DNA of 64,000 bases from Silurus meridionalis. Taxonomy: Eukaryota > Chordata > Actinopteri > Siluriformes > Siluridae. The notes below the pieces were generated by a model. The model ran no database searches and was not told where the DNA came from. It was given only the letters and a program-made list of their open reading frames with translations. The position numbers and the translations under genes are program-made. Shown here one piece after another: positions 1 to 11,588 of this stretch. How positions within the stretch are numbered: the stretch's first letter is position 1; each line of letters begins with the position of its first letter. The stretch spans positions 19,512,608 to 19,576,607 of the forward strand of contig NC_060886.1 of assembly GCF_014805685.1 (NCBI RefSeq), written 5' to 3'.

Positions 1-329
1 TAAAGCTTCTTAGCTTGTACAATCATTTGGCAGCTTAATTCTTAATATAGAACCAATTAGCTATTGTTGCTATGGATTACTGTATTTAAATTCCAATTTC
101 AACTCCTCTTCACAGTCCTGGTGAATACGCTCTAAAATGAAATGCTGCAAAGTCATTCAGAAGTAGCTGTGCTCATTAATGATTTCAGCTGCCATTCACA
201 CAATTCAACCAAAAGGATCATTGTTTGATGCTACTACAAGAAATAATATATATTATACACTATATTCTGTGTATTATTCTATACTATATATTACATATAT
301 AACATTTCAAACAGCGTCAAGGAACACGA
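1..329. other. downstream flank, nothing recognised
   Basis: AT-rich unique sequence downstream of the predicted csrnp3 3' end. A short run of TATA-rich words at 245-300 is the only local structure. No gene, repeat family or RNA is recognisable. Confidence 0.5.
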
Positions 330-2380
330 AGGACACCATTAGCAAAGAAATGTTTTATTCAGCACATACCATTTCAGGAAATCACAATAAATACACATTT
401 CAATAGATCATTCAGAATAAATACTGCAAACAGAGTGTGGTGGCGATGCTGGATATGCTGCTTCCCGTTATAGCACGACCAAGACATCGCTTCGTATGAT
501 GGACTCCAACAGAGAATGAGGTCAAATACAAGCTCTGTCCATTTAGATAACAAAAAAAGAAATTTAAAATACTAAAAACACAAACTGTGGAAACAATGGG
601 ACATGAAGGTCAAAGGCAAACCCAAAACGATCAAGACTTAGTCTGTCTCCTGATAAGATATCCCATTTTACTTTCAAGAAGAAATGAATAAAAAATCAAA
701 AAAATAGAAAGGCATTTACTTTGGGTTTAGTCACACCAAAGGCAGACCTTTCAAACTATGTTTCCTTTATATCTAAAACAAAACAAAAAAACACTTCAGC
801 AAATGAACAATTTCGCATGAAATTTTGTTCCAGAAATGAGTGTATGGCATATAGATCTGTTAAAAGGCTGGCTGTATTGAGCTCTGTAGTTCTTCTATAC
901 ACTGGCAAAACCACTGCAGGAATATGATTGTCCTCTTTCTGCTTCTTGAAAAACAACTATCTGCTTTAAAAAATAGCTTAAATTTCATCGAAACACTATT
1001 GAGGAATTCGTAACACTATTGTAATTGTGCGTGAAATACGATTTCTTTTCAAGATCAGTCAGCAGATTAGATGAAAGAGATGTCTGGCAATGAAGGGCTG
1101 ACCTCCAGAAAGTTGTGATCCTGTTACACTATTGCACTCGACTGACAAATCAGTCTTAAAAAAACATTTGTTCATATAATTTAAATGAATCATTTGTCCG
1201 CTTTACAATTCAATTCATTTGAAGTCAACTAAGAGAAGTCAATTCAATTTGCCAAATTTGTAATGCCTCTTTAGCAATATGATTTTTAAATACAGTACTC
1301 AGTAACTAGTGCTGTATAGTACTAAATATGCTGAAATACAAACCAATCAGAACTCAGACCTGTTTTATCACTAGGTTTCTGATTTTCCACATTATGATCC
1401 ATTTAGCTTAATAAACTTTCTACAATTTCATAAATATTCTGTCTTTTTTTACTTTTTTTTCTTGCTTCATCGATTATTATTTCATTTGAACACATAACTT
1501 CATTTTAAAAGATATTCAATGCCTCAGAACAAATTAATTTGATGCTTTTCAAAGTGCATTTGATTAGATGTCCCTGTAAAATCCCAAAGATATTAGTTGG
1601 AAACGCTAAAAATGAAGTACTCTTTTATCCGTCTCTCCACCGGCATGGCGGAATGAGGATTAAATAACGGTCCAGTAAAAGATAGTTCACCCTATCAGTG
1701 CTCTGCTAAAGACTATATGCCGTTTGCATGGCATCAGCCTCTGGAAAAGTGCATTGTCTTCAAGAAGTGTATTATATTCACAACTTAAGTCATCTGATTT
1801 GGTATTGCAAAAACAGCAAACATTTCAAGATCAGGCTTCATGCTTTTACAAATGCTTTAAAAGCATGATTATACATATGTAACAACGAGAACTTAACTTT
1901 TTTTTTTTTTTTTTAAACAATACATCAATGCAATCAATACAAAAACCATATATTGGCAACAAAAGCTACAAAAGAACATGCGCTTTTATCAAAATGATTA
2001 AGTATACACATTTTTTCTTTTATATATTAATGAACGGCAACGATTATTTTTTTTTTTTATGCACCACTGACACATAGACATAGAAAAGTTCTATCCACAA
2101 TAATGGCTCAAAACTAGAGCTTTGACTTTTGAAATACCAGATAACATTGCACAGGCCTAAAGCTTACAGTTTATATGATCTCAGTTTGCACTTAGATTAA
2201 TGGATTTTTTTTTCAGGCTCATTGAAAAATACATGACTATGAATATCATACACGTTGACATCTTCAAACTAAACTATGTCGAGTGTCGAAACAAAGACCA
2301 TTAATTGACTCTGTGTGGTATTTGAATCAAACACCTAGCTTACCATTTGTGTTTTCTCCTCATGGATCTAATATATGTAT
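330..2380 (-). other. csrnp3: csrnp3 3'UTR (extent inferred)
   Basis: AT-rich sequence after the stop with no coding potential on either strand. The first AATAAA met on the minus strand after the stop lies at 359-354, so a 3' end near 325-345 would give a UTR of about 2 kb; mammalian CSRNP3 also has a long 3'UTR. Poly-T tracts on the plus strand at about 1899-1914 and 2048-2058 would be A-runs in the transcript. The exact end is not visible from sequence. Confidence 0.45.
354..359 (-). terminator. candidate csrnp3 poly(A) signal AATAAA
   Basis: TTTATT on the plus strand reads AATAAA on the minus strand. It is the only canonical hexamer I found between the csrnp3 stop codon and the left edge. 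A distal site beyond the window cannot be excluded. Confidence 0.45.
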
Positions 2381-3541
2381 CTAAACAGGGGTGGGCTCAG
2401 GGAAAGACTCCAGTATCGGTCCTTTGGTGGTGTCTGCTAAAGAGGGAACCTCAGAAAGGGTGCGAGATACCTCCTTCGTCTGCTCTACAACAAAACAGTT
2501 CCCGTTAGTCGTGTATCCCTCATCTGTGTTATTGTTCAGATAGTTCTGGTACTCCATCTGACTCAGCTCTCCTGATTGGCTGTGGTGGTAGGTCCCTTTC
2601 GACTGCATGCTTTTGTCCTGTTCTGGTTCACAGCAGCCAATCGTGGCTGAAGATCCATTAGTGAGAGTGAAATGATGATTGGTGTATTGTTCCTCAGGTG
2701 GCTGTGTATAGTCAGTGTAATGCTCAGTGGTCATGTTAAAGGCTCCTGGTGCCATCACTCCATTAGTGTTGCTCAACCTTTCTTGATATGAGGCTGAATC
2801 TCCTCCGTAGCTCTCGCTGGCCTGATTAGCAGCTGCTAAAAGAGACGCTGAGCTGGCATTCTCCATCTGATAATATTCGGTCGAGGAGTTGATAAAATAA
2901 TTGTTGCCGTTGGTTTGGTTCTCCTGTGTGACTGTGTTCTCCGAGTAGCACATCACAGAGGATGGAGAAACCACCTCACTGTGTGATAAAGGAGCGATGG
3001 TCAGGCCGTCCTCAAACTCCTCTGCCTTGTCTCCTTCGTCATCGACATCATCGTCCTCCTCCTCCTCCGAGTCACTGTTCGCCAGGCTCTGTGTACTCGA
3101 GTCTGACAGGCTACACAAACTGCTGCTCTCCTCTTCATCATCCTCATTTTCATCCTCATCTTCATCCTCATCTTCCTCATCCTCCTCCTCTTCATCCTCT
3201 TCCTCTTCCAAAACCTCATCCATATCATCCACAGCTTGCAGGTGCATGATGGCATTTTGCTGGACGGGATCAGGGACAGTATATTCTAAAGCATGTTGGC
3301 CTGATGTCAATGGGCTACAGTGGCCATTGGTGTCGCTGTGGTAACCGTTGCCATTGGGGGCGAGGACAGAGGTGGGACCAGGAGCTGAGCTCTGCTGCTG
3401 CTCCCTACTCTTCTCAAGCTCCAGTTTCATGATGGTGTGCAGGAAATGTGTGCGCACACGGATGGGATTAAACTCAATCCGGCCGGCCGCATTACTGCAG
3501 CCCTCTTTAGTGCAGCCGCATGGGAATGACATGCGGTCCAC
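2381..3541 (-). CDS. csrnp3: csrnp3 last coding exon and stop
   Basis: 1161 nt, residues 236-621 plus TAG at 2383-2381. The acceptor is ATGCAG at 3542-3543. It completes the cysteine core ([15 protein letters not shown]), continues with [19 protein letters not shown], which is near-invariant in the family, then a long Glu/Asp run and a Ser-rich segment. The C-terminal 200 residues are Asn/Ser/Thr-rich and more divergent. The acidic tract is encoded by near-repetitive GAG/GAT triplets, so on the plus strand it looks like a poly-Ser reading frame; that frame is a shadow. Confidence 0.95.
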   Translation of the reverse strand: MDRMSFPCGCTKEGCSNAAGRIEFNPIRVRTHFLHTIMKLELEKSREQQQSSAPGPTSVLAPNGNGYHSDTNGHCSPLTSGQHALEYTVPDPVQQNAIMHLQAVDDMDEVLEEEEDEEEEDEEDEDEDEDENEDDEEESSSLCSLSDSSTQSLANSDSEEEEDDDVDDEGDKAEEFEDGLTIAPLSHSEVVSPSSVMCYSENTVTQENQTNGNNYFINSSTEYYQMENASSASLLAAANQASESYGGDSASYQERLSNTNGVMAPGAFNMTTEHYTDYTQPPEEQYTNHHFTLTNGSSATIGCCEPEQDKSMQSKGTYHHSQSGELSQMEYQNYLNNNTDEGYTTNGNCFVVEQTKEVSRTLSEVPSLADTTKGPILESFPEPTPV

Positions 3542-6500
3542 CTGCATGAAAACAACACAACCGACACTTAAGCTTTAAACAGAACTAAACATGAAACCTC
3601 ATTAAATTGGCTGAAGTACAAGCATGAGACGTCTTAACATAAATTAACTCAATGTATCAACTTAATCTCATGCTTATCATCAATTTTATGCTTAAAGGCT
3701 TAATTTGATATGATTATATCTCAAACAAAGAGAATCTTGTTCAAATCAGTTTTAACTTGTCAGTCTGCCATTTAGTTCTGTGTTTGACTTGTCTTTGTGT
3801 GTAAAGTGACAATAATAATAATAAAAAATAAAAACAATAAAAATAAAGAACTGTGTGCACACTTTCATTAACAATAATATATATATCTTTTATAATGATC
3901 ATTTATATATAAATATTTATATTAAATATTTATTTTTATATAGTAAAGTGTGTGTGTGTCTGTGTGTGTGAGAGTATCTTTGCTGACTAATCAAATGCTA
4001 GGTCATATTTACCTGGCACTTGATGCCTGCCAGGCTGCAGGTGCAAGTCTCTGGGTCGCAGAAGAGTCTGCAGTCACAGCCGCAGTCCTCGCGTGACACT
4101 CGGATGGCCCTCAGCTCATGCTTCTCCTCCACGTCAATCTTTTTTACACCAGATGAGCGTAGCAAGGCCCGGCGCTTCTTAGTGGTCAGCGGCTGAAGAA
4201 AGAAGTATTCATCTACCTCTGTGTTGTCCAGGTCCAGGTCATCATCTGAGATATCATCCACCGTGAGAGCATTGGCCTCTTCCGACTCGACAGAATTGTT
4301 TTTAGTCAGCTAGGAACAGAAAAGCAGTTCACAGAGTTAAGTTACTGCCTATACCTGTTGTAGCTCACTGGCCCCCTCTAACAGTCATTCAGCAGAACAT
4401 TTTTACTAATGGAATCTGTTCAGTACCCTGAGTTTGATAGAGTTGAGTTTTTCCTCCTTCAGGTGGTCTCTCAGCATGTCCCTGTGTATGCGTTCTTGTT
4501 CCTTGGCAAACTCGCCGAGTGTGTACTGCCGTACAGAGCTGTGTCGACTCGACATGCCCAAGGTGCTGCCTCCCTGACTAGGCACGCTGGTAAAGCCTTG
4601 CCGCCGGCTGAAATAATACACCGTCACCTTTTCGAAATGCACTCTCTGAGTTCTCATCCGCTTCTCTCGCTTTAGGATGGAAGAGGCTGGAGGAGGAAGA
4701 ACAAATCAAGTCACAGTCATTAAAAAAAGAAAAGATTTTAAGTCAGAAATGTCTTTCAAAACAGGACGGCATGAAATTTTGTATGTTTTCAGAATATGCC
4801 ACAGAAATGATGAAGTGATATTTTGGAAACACAGGATTCTGGGTTCTGGGCTTCATTTCCTTCTTAATAGTTTTCCCTGTGAATGATGTATGCTATAATG
4901 TTTATGCTCAAAAAAATGTTACTGCATATTGTTAATAACATCCTTTAGACTTCAAAAAACACAAACAGTCCATGACCCATGTTTATCTATGTCTATCTAA
5001 TACGAACAACAAGCAATGACGTTTAAAATTACAATATATTTTAACTTTTTGAACCGTACAGGAGCCTCACATGGGCTCTATAAAACAAACCATGTAAATT
5101 ATAACAGTCATCTCGACCTGGGAATCAACACAGCTTGTTTAAGTGCAGCCCTGTGGTGAACTCCGTGCAGTCCTTTAAGAACGTGCATGTGGCCTGTGCT
5201 ATCCCACAGAGTTGCACTGTAAAAAAGGTGAAGGAATTACCATTATTAGGCTACAATTAGGCTACAAACAGCATTAAAGTCTCTCATATTGGCTTTAATG
5301 TCCATGGAGTTCCCTACAGCCTCTCCTTGAGTCCCCTTCATGTCAGACACACACAGGACAAATAAAAACCATCTGTTCCTGCAGCACCACCACCCACAAT
5401 CATGAGCACAATATAATTCTTTACAGACATGAGCACGCTACACTCGGACTTGCTAATGGCGTGGAAAAACAGACACTTTCGCATTAGCGTATTGCAGAAG
5501 CACACTGTAGACACGATTAGATATAATAATTTATGTTTCCACAAATATATAAACTATTGCTGCAACTAATCGATCAGATCAACAATAATCGATAATGAAA
5601 TTTGTCGCCAACGAATGCTGTTATTGATTAGTTGGGCTGCTCAAGTTACAGGTTAGCGTGACTGAAAGATAGCACAGCCGTTTGTAAAATGGTGAAGAGC
5701 ACAGGGTCAACGGGCAGCAGAAAAAAGAAGCAAATAAAAGCAGCAGTAAACTTTTAAATTTTTTAGTCACTGTTTTGGTTTTAGGCGGATGCTTATGCAT
5801 TTGTACAACCATGTACATTTTTCCCCTAACCCTCTTTTTTAAGCCTGTTAGCTTGCTGCGTTTCTCCGTTCCATTCGCTTTTTATTGCATTTGTCTACTA
5901 AAACAGTAACTTGTCGGTTTTTAAACGTGATTTACTGCGGCTTTACTGCGCTCAAATTCTCGTTTTTCAATGTTTGTACACAAAAGTGAATAAATGATAT
6001 TCTAGATGTTTATATCTTCACAACTGAACAAAATGTCTGTGTATTTTGTAAACAAAAATTGTCAAAACAATGTATCATATTTTATATTGCCATCTGCAAT
6101 TATCATTAAAAACAATACAAATGTTGATTTTTACAAATTGCATCACCTTGCATACACAAATGCTTGTTTTAAATGGATTTATTTTGTGGGGGTTTTTTAT
6201 TTACAGAAAAAACCCCAGCATGAGTGAATTTGTTAAAGGAGAAATCCCCCATGCACTCCTCAACAAGCAGCTACTTTACACAAAGAAGCTTTAAAATATC
6301 TACATTAAAGGTAGTTAATCTTAATATCTGGCTTTTGCATTTTTTAGTACACTTTTATACATAAATACCCTGAATTAGGGTTCTATATAGTTATAATAAG
6401 CAAAACCATCTAATTAAAATTTTTAGATTTTTTTATCGGATTAATCAGCCAATAACAATAGTAATTATTATAATAATAATAGTTATCATCCGATTATCAA

Positions 6501-9500
6501 TTGTCAAAATAATCGTTAGCTGTAGCCCTATTATAAACATAATAAATGTGAAAAACAGAGCCTGTGACAGTAAGCTTGGTAAATAGATGAGTTACCTTCT
6601 ATTCCTTTAAAGATGTCAATGTAAAACACGTCTACGTCTTTTAATGCAATTAGCATGACTATATATCTTATAGAGTAAATCTGTAAACAAGCTACTCAGA
6701 ATTATGTTTTCTGCTCAATCCTAAAATGGAGGGTGTTTTAAAAATGACGGACCGATATTCTCCCAGTATTTGGAATCATACATTTCTGTTGATTTAAACC
6801 TGCTAGTAAATGTAATCTTGTGTTCTCAGGGTAGCTGACAGCAGGATAAAGCAGTAAACAGCACTGAGGTGTGATGGAGCTCTTAAAATTAAATGCCTCT
6901 CCAGATGGTGGGAAGAAGAGCCCACGATGTGAGAGGCATGAATGATTGACAAACCACAAGCAAAGGTCTACCACTTTTTTTTTTTTTAAACATGCTTTTA
7001 CATGTGCTGTACTCACAAGCAAATATTTGAATTGTGATTATACATTTAAGTATTATATATTAGATCATTTTATGGTCTCTTATGATAAAGATTTCCGGAA
7101 GAATTCTTGGCATGTTTAAGACTGTTCACTTCCATGAAGCTGCTCTATAAAGAACATTTAAGCGTTCTCCAGATGAATATTTATTAAAGCTTTTTAAAAC
7201 AGCTTAATGTCCTACTCAGTTTCTTATATTGCCCTATAAATGAATAAATGAATGCTCCCTGATTCTTCAGTTTTTTAGTTTTTGATACAAATAATAAATA
7301 AAATCTATAGTTTATTATGGATATATATCCATTTTAATTTGTGCATGGACTCATTAATTAAAAAAATAAATCACAGCAATTTACATTGTTCTATTTAAAT
7401 ATTCAATTTAAATATCTACATTTGTATCAATTTATTGATACATTTGAAGTGTTAGTTCTTGTTATTACTACTGACAATGTTGTCATCCTCTCAGGAGTCT
7501 TTTTTCTTTCTTTCTCAGAGGCAGAGAATCTAGATTGCCATGTTACTGAGAAACTAGAAAAAACACACAAAGCTCTCTTCTAAACACTTAGCTGACTCTG
7601 AGTGACCCTGGAGACTTCTTCCATAAACATAACATTTCCCTTTATTAAATACTAACACATTTGTACTTATTTGTCATTAGGTGTTTTTGAATGAGCCTGT
7701 GTGGAACATCTGCTATTCAGTCCCTGTGAATGAAAGAAACGAAATTCTAATATATGAAGTGAAAATTCAATTTACCACCTGGGATTAAAAAAGTGTATTT
7801 TCATTTTCTTAACATCTTCTGACCAGTTAGATTTAAGAATTCAACAGCTACAATACTGTTCAAATGTGTTAAATAACTGATTTGACAACCTATTATTCAC
7901 AATATAAGATAGACATGTTATAGATAGACATATTTTACAAAAATACTACAAAATAATCTAATTAAAGTGTGTATTTGGTAAAGCCTTTTGTGTTCTCTTA
8001 ATTTCTCAAATTTAGTTAGTTTAATGTTGATTGTAAAACAGCCAGTCAAATAAAGTGTTTAAAAAAAAACCCAGTAAATCAAAAGTATGTCATTCTGGAG
8101 TAGACTACACTCTTGAACAGAAAAGTAAAATCGTGTTATATGTATGCGCTGAATGTAAATCACTCTGAACTCCCCACACACCTTGCTATCTGTGCTAGCC
8201 ACTGAGTTAAGACCTCTGGGATGTGTTCCTTCCCTCGGAAAGATCTCATCTCCCCTCTAGGAGGCAGAACAGAACAAAAGCCCTGCTCTTCTATTAGCAG
8301 TGAGGTAGGCACCTTTGGTGTTATTAATCATTAATAAAGAACCAGAATCAAGCACTTAGCTGGCATAAGTCATGAAAAGGGAGCTGTTTCCTACAGGCTC
8401 AGTGAGCAGATCATGTACAAGCCCATGTGATGAGCAATAGGGGGTAGATTTACTCAGCTGTGGCTTTTTTCTTAGAAACCCACACACACACTCTCACTGA
8501 ACTCTGTCTGGGGTGAAGATCACAGATTCATCGGTGTGGCTTCGCCTGCAGCAGCTTTAAATCACAGATTCATTGGCCTGAGCTTTTCCTGCCGTAGTTC
8601 TAAATAAGAGACAGCTCGAGGTTTTATTGCAGAAGCAAGTGCAGCTGAAAAACAAATCTGTAAAACGACTCGTTGCAACCCAAATACCTTTTGCGAAATT
8701 AAATGAAGTAATGTAATAAAGTGGCTCTTTTAAAAAATTTCAAGAGAGATTATAGTCATTGTGTTTTTAGGACAGTGTGCTCTTAAAAACTTAGTAGCTC
8801 TCTCTCATGTTTAATGAAGTCACACGCCGGAAAACACAAAGCACACATGGAGTGTTGCCACTTGATGCTGAAAACTGTGAGGTGTGGCCGTTTCAGGTTT
8901 ATTGTGATAATTAATATTTTATTATGGACCCAATACAGACTCAGATGAAAATCAATATTAAATAGCAGTGCTAAATTCAGCTGTCAGACGAGACCCTAAA
9001 CACGGTTTCTCATGCCAAGAGTACGAATGCAGAAACGTTTCTCATTGCTTTATGTGTTACAAACCAATCAAGAACTGAAGACCAACTGAAAAAAAAATAT
9101 ATATCTGGCTTTTGGCTTATAAGTAACTGCCTTTATAAGGGATATTAAATATGATTCATCAGGTAGGACTTTTATTTTATTTAATTTTTTTTCTTCTAAC
9201 AGTAATGTCTAAGATGGTTTTAAGTCTAAGAGGAAATGTCAAAGCTGAATCACTAGTACAAAGTCTAGCTTGGTGAGCTATTTCCCTGTAATATACAAAA
9301 ACAGACACTGGTGTATATTGATGACGATGATGATAATAAAAGGAAGCAGTGATGACTCACGTGTAAAGAGAGAGGCTGAGGGGTTCACGCTGTCGCTGCT
9401 GTCTCCACTCTCGCTGCTCGATATCTCCTCCTCTTCTGACTCCCTCAGCGAGGAGCACGGTGATGCTCCCTCCACCTCCTCAAACTTCCTCTTCAGTATT

Positions 9501-9508
9501 CCACTCAT
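2381..9508 (-). CDS. csrnp3: csrnp3, cysteine/serine-rich nuclear protein 3 (four coding exons)
   Basis: Join of 9508-9361, 4686-4427, 4309-4013 and 3541-2381: 1866 nt, 621 residues plus stop. Every intron is GT-AG and the reading frame closes across all junctions. Residue 50 (Pro) is split between exons; the other two junctions are phase 0. The protein starts [14 protein letters not shown], has a basic stretch KREKR (55-59), a possible PP1-docking RVHF (64-67), the block [18 protein letters not shown], a cysteine-rich core (Cys212, 214, 216, 220, 225, 227, 234, 243, 245, 250), then Asp/Glu-rich tracts at about 340-373 and 393-405. It ends in PEPTPV. These features match vertebrate CSRNP3 (about 585-597 residues in mammals) better than CSRNP1 or CSRNP2, whose N-termini differ. 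CSRNP proteins are nuclear and act as sequence-specific transcriptional activators linked to Axin/TGF-beta-induced apoptosis and cephalic neural development; a role here is by homology. The paralogue call is from memory of the family, not from a search. Confidence 0.92.
3542..4012 (-). other. csrnp3: csrnp3 intron before last exon
   Basis: 471-bp intron defined by CAG|GTAAAT and ATGCAG. It holds an AT-rich patch (3870-3940) and a short TG run (3950-3970), and no other feature. Confidence 0.9.
4013..4309 (-). CDS. csrnp3: csrnp3 third coding exon (start of Cys-rich core)
   Basis: 297 nt, 99 codons, phase 0 at both ends (residues 137-235). The acceptor is CCTAG and the donor CAG|GTAAAT. It encodes [17 protein letters not shown], then [20 protein letters not shown], the basic KKRRALL patch and [16 protein letters not shown], and opens the cysteine-rich core ([17 protein letters not shown]). 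The core is completed by the next exon, so the intron splits the metal-binding-like cysteine cluster between Cys234 and Cys243. Confidence 0.94.
4427..4686 (-). CDS. csrnp3: csrnp3 second coding exon
   Basis: 260 nt, residues 50-136. The acceptor is CTCCAG at 4687-4688. The donor is AGG|GTACTG at 4426-4421, which is weaker than consensus and is the least typical splice site in the gene. It encodes [17 protein letters not shown] and the highly conserved [18 protein letters not shown] region, then a charged helix-like segment ([19 protein letters not shown]). The exon keeps the frame exactly: its first two bases complete Pro50 and its last codon is Arg136. Confidence 0.93.
5555..6530. mobile_element. 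hAT-type non-autonomous transposon with TSD
   Basis: The left end begins TATTGCTGCAACTAATCG. The right end, read inward, begins TAGGGCTACAGCTAACG, so the termini are imperfect inverted repeats. They are flanked by ATATAAAC (5547-5554) and TTATAAAC (6531-6538), an 8-bp target duplication with one mismatch, typical of hAT elements. The 976-bp interior is AT-rich and encodes no recognisable transposase. Further inverted TCGATAAT/ATTATCAA-type words sit just inside both ends. Confidence 0.75.
8519..8602. repeat. diverged 42-bp tandem duplication
   Basis: Unit 1 (8519-8560) and unit 2 (8561-8602) both begin ATCACAGATTCAT and both carry CCTGC followed by AG and end in TAA. They differ at about a quarter of positions and by one small indel. 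The copies are adjacent, inside csrnp3 intron 2. Confidence 0.65.
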
Positions 9509-9531
9509 GACTGCTGCTGAGCCACACCTGC
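9361..9531 (-). CDS. csrnp3: csrnp3 first coding exon (ATG at 9508-9506)
   Basis: Coding part is 9508-9361 (49 codons plus one base). The donor is C|GTGAGT. The upstream edge is placed at 9531 because the minus strand there reads through a pyrimidine-rich tract with CTAAC to CACACAG, a strong acceptor. That leaves 23 bases of leader before the ATG. The encoded segment is the conserved N-terminus followed by a Ser/Glu-rich stretch ([16 protein letters not shown]). The 23-base leader has no stop in the main frame, so an upstream in-frame start in exon 1 could extend the protein (see findings). The acceptor choice is inferred; a second AG four bases inside the exon is a weaker alternative. Confidence 0.85.
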
Positions 9532-9621
9532 CTGTGTGTTAGGAAGACAGGCAAAGAGGACAGTTCTTTAATATCTTTGCTTACGTCTGCTACAATACTC
9601 AAAGCACTTAATTAGCAACAA

Positions 9622-9624
<3 letters not shown>

Positions 9625-9666
<42 letters not shown>
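9625..9666. repeat. (CT)n(CA)n microsatellite
   Basis: Uninterrupted CT run followed by a short CA run, about 95 bp upstream of the csrnp3 intron 1 acceptor. It lies outside the pyrimidine tract that the splice site needs. Confidence 0.95.
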
Positions 9667-10619
9667 TTCTGCCTTTCTTCCTTCCTTTTCAAGGGAGAAT
9701 GATCACCTTATACAAATGGCCTTAGATGGAAGATAGAGGAGGAAAATTGACGGCATTTAAATTTCAGGATGTGTGCTTTAAATGCGTGGCTGCAGAAAAA
9801 TAGGGGTTTTCATGAAAATCTCCTGATGTAGTTATAACAGTACAACAGTGTGGCTAAATAATGAGGTGAAATATGGTTAAAGCTTAAGCTTTGGGATGCA
9901 AATCATCATCTAGACATACAATGGGAAGTTTAAATAAATGTTGGTAAATAATGGCATCTAAAAAAAACACAACAAAAGCTGTAGTTTAATTAGCATTGCT
10001 CTTAATATTGACAAATGAAGAGCAGGCAAATAATCACAGTGAAAGTATTTGTGAAGGAAATAAAGAAATATATGAAGCAAAGGTCTCTTTTTTGAGGAAT
10101 AATAAAGTGTGTAAAGAATTTTTAAAAAAGAACAATTTATAAAATAATGTATGATCACATAACTAATCCAACACAGACTGTGTGGTGAAATTCTGCGTCT
10201 GTACAATAATGAGTATGACTGGTTGTAATAGCAACTGATTTTTTTTCTGTTATCTGGGATTTGATAAACATTTCCAAGTCAACTTTTTCACTTTGCAGTA
10301 TGCAGTACTTGGAGAGATTCTTTCTGTTACACTGTATGTATCATAATATTCAGGTTTATTAGCAATAAACAAAACAGTAAAACCTTGAAAACAGTATAAA
10401 GTTAAATAAATCAAATGGTTACAAAAAAAATATAGAAAGAAAAGGCAATTTAAACACCAGTTAGCTACTTGTTTCTAGGAGTAAGTCATTGTAATAAACA
10501 TGTAACGAGATAAAAAAAATTACAATCAAGCAAACACGGCATACTATAGGTTTTGACAAACCTGTAATATCAATTAAAAGCTGTAGACTTTTAAATATGT
10601 TTATAAATTCACTTTATTT

Positions 10620-10905
10620 TAATTACATTTGTTTTGAATTGTGTAGCATGGCAATGTCCCTGTGCCTCAAGCAAAGTCCAGGAAAATATGGAAGACCTCT
10701 TTTCCTGAGATCAGTGTGTGACCTAACTGATGCTCATTTGGCTGATAGAGCGTGCAAAGTTGTGCACTAATATCTGGTGGAAAGCCTTACCTGAGGACTA
10801 GCAGTTATTCTAAGAGCAAAAAGGGAACTAAATCTAAAACGGGCTGACATCACATATGAGTGTGATGGTCAGGTGTCCACAAACTTTTGGCCATAGAGTT
10901 GATAT
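10620..10905. repeat. interspersed repeat fragment, unclassified
   Basis: The segment from the GATAGAGCGTGCAAAGTTG region to GTGTCCACAAACTTTTGGCC resembles a repeat that I know from several fish genomes. I cannot assign a superfamily; the terminal CCACAAACTTTTGGCC wording is the recognisable part. Boundaries are approximate. Confidence 0.4.
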
Positions 10906-11410
10906 TTTCTTAACTAAGATTTGTACAATTGGCTTCAATGTGTTTTCCCCAAAAGAATCAAAATCAGTGAGCGTGAATAAAAAAAAGCTTATCGAATAAG
11001 CATTCTATTTGTGTAAAATGAGTTCTAGATAACTATGATGCATCACCAATGTGGTATTTTGGGTTTTATATTTGTATAAAAAGCATCAATGAATAGATGT
11101 GGTTAAATTACCCTGTGTTAAAACTCAACAGGAGTATCTAGCATTAATCAGGTAATAATTATGCTCACAGTACGGCTTTAATAATCAAGGCGGAAATCTC
11201 AGTGTTTTTCCAAACCTTTTTTTTTCGGTCATGTAGATAAGTGCAGTCCTATACTGATTAAAAAAACTTGCATCATAGCTTTGAGAACATCCCAACAGTT
11301 ACCTCTCACACACTCACTCGCTCTTGCTTTCCAAAACTAAAATAGCCACTATGATGAAAAAGCTGCAGGAGGAAACACAGATTAGTGGTGTGCCAGGAGA
11401 GAAGGAGAGA

Positions 11411-11412
<2 letters not shown>

Positions 11413-11472
<60 letters not shown>

Positions 11473-11484
11473 GAGAGAGAGAAC
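11413..11484. repeat. (GA)n microsatellite
   Basis: GA run with one AACGA interruption; intron 1. Confidence 0.95.
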
Positions 11485-11572
11485 AAGGCAGACTGGGACA
11501 TGCTGATGTATTGTTTCATGTGGTTAGGCTCAGAACCTCTCGGCGCTATCGGCTGATTACAGAAGCCCAGAC

Positions 11573-11588
11573 GGTGCAGGGGGCGCTC
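11573..11588 (+). promoter_or_regulatory. possible CTCF-like site
   Basis: GGTGCAGGGGGCGCTC matches the GCAGGGGGCGCT heart of the CTCF motif but not its first three bases. It lies in a GC-richer island of intron 1. Confidence 0.3.

Larger units (their letters stand above)
4687..9360 (-). other. csrnp3: csrnp3 intron between first and second coding exons
   Basis: 4674-bp intron, C|GTGAGT to CTCCAG. It contains the hAT-type element at 5555-6530 and a diverged 42-bp tandem duplication at 8519-8602. The rest (6540-8500, 8610-9360) is AT-rich unique sequence in which I see no gene or known repeat. The 8200-8480 part is less AT-rich and could be a conserved element. Confidence 0.85.

Noticed and set aside
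2997..3344. Plus-strand poly-Ser open frame of 115 codons
   Set aside because: It is the antisense shadow of the csrnp3 acidic tract; Ser codons arise from complemented Glu/Asp triplets.
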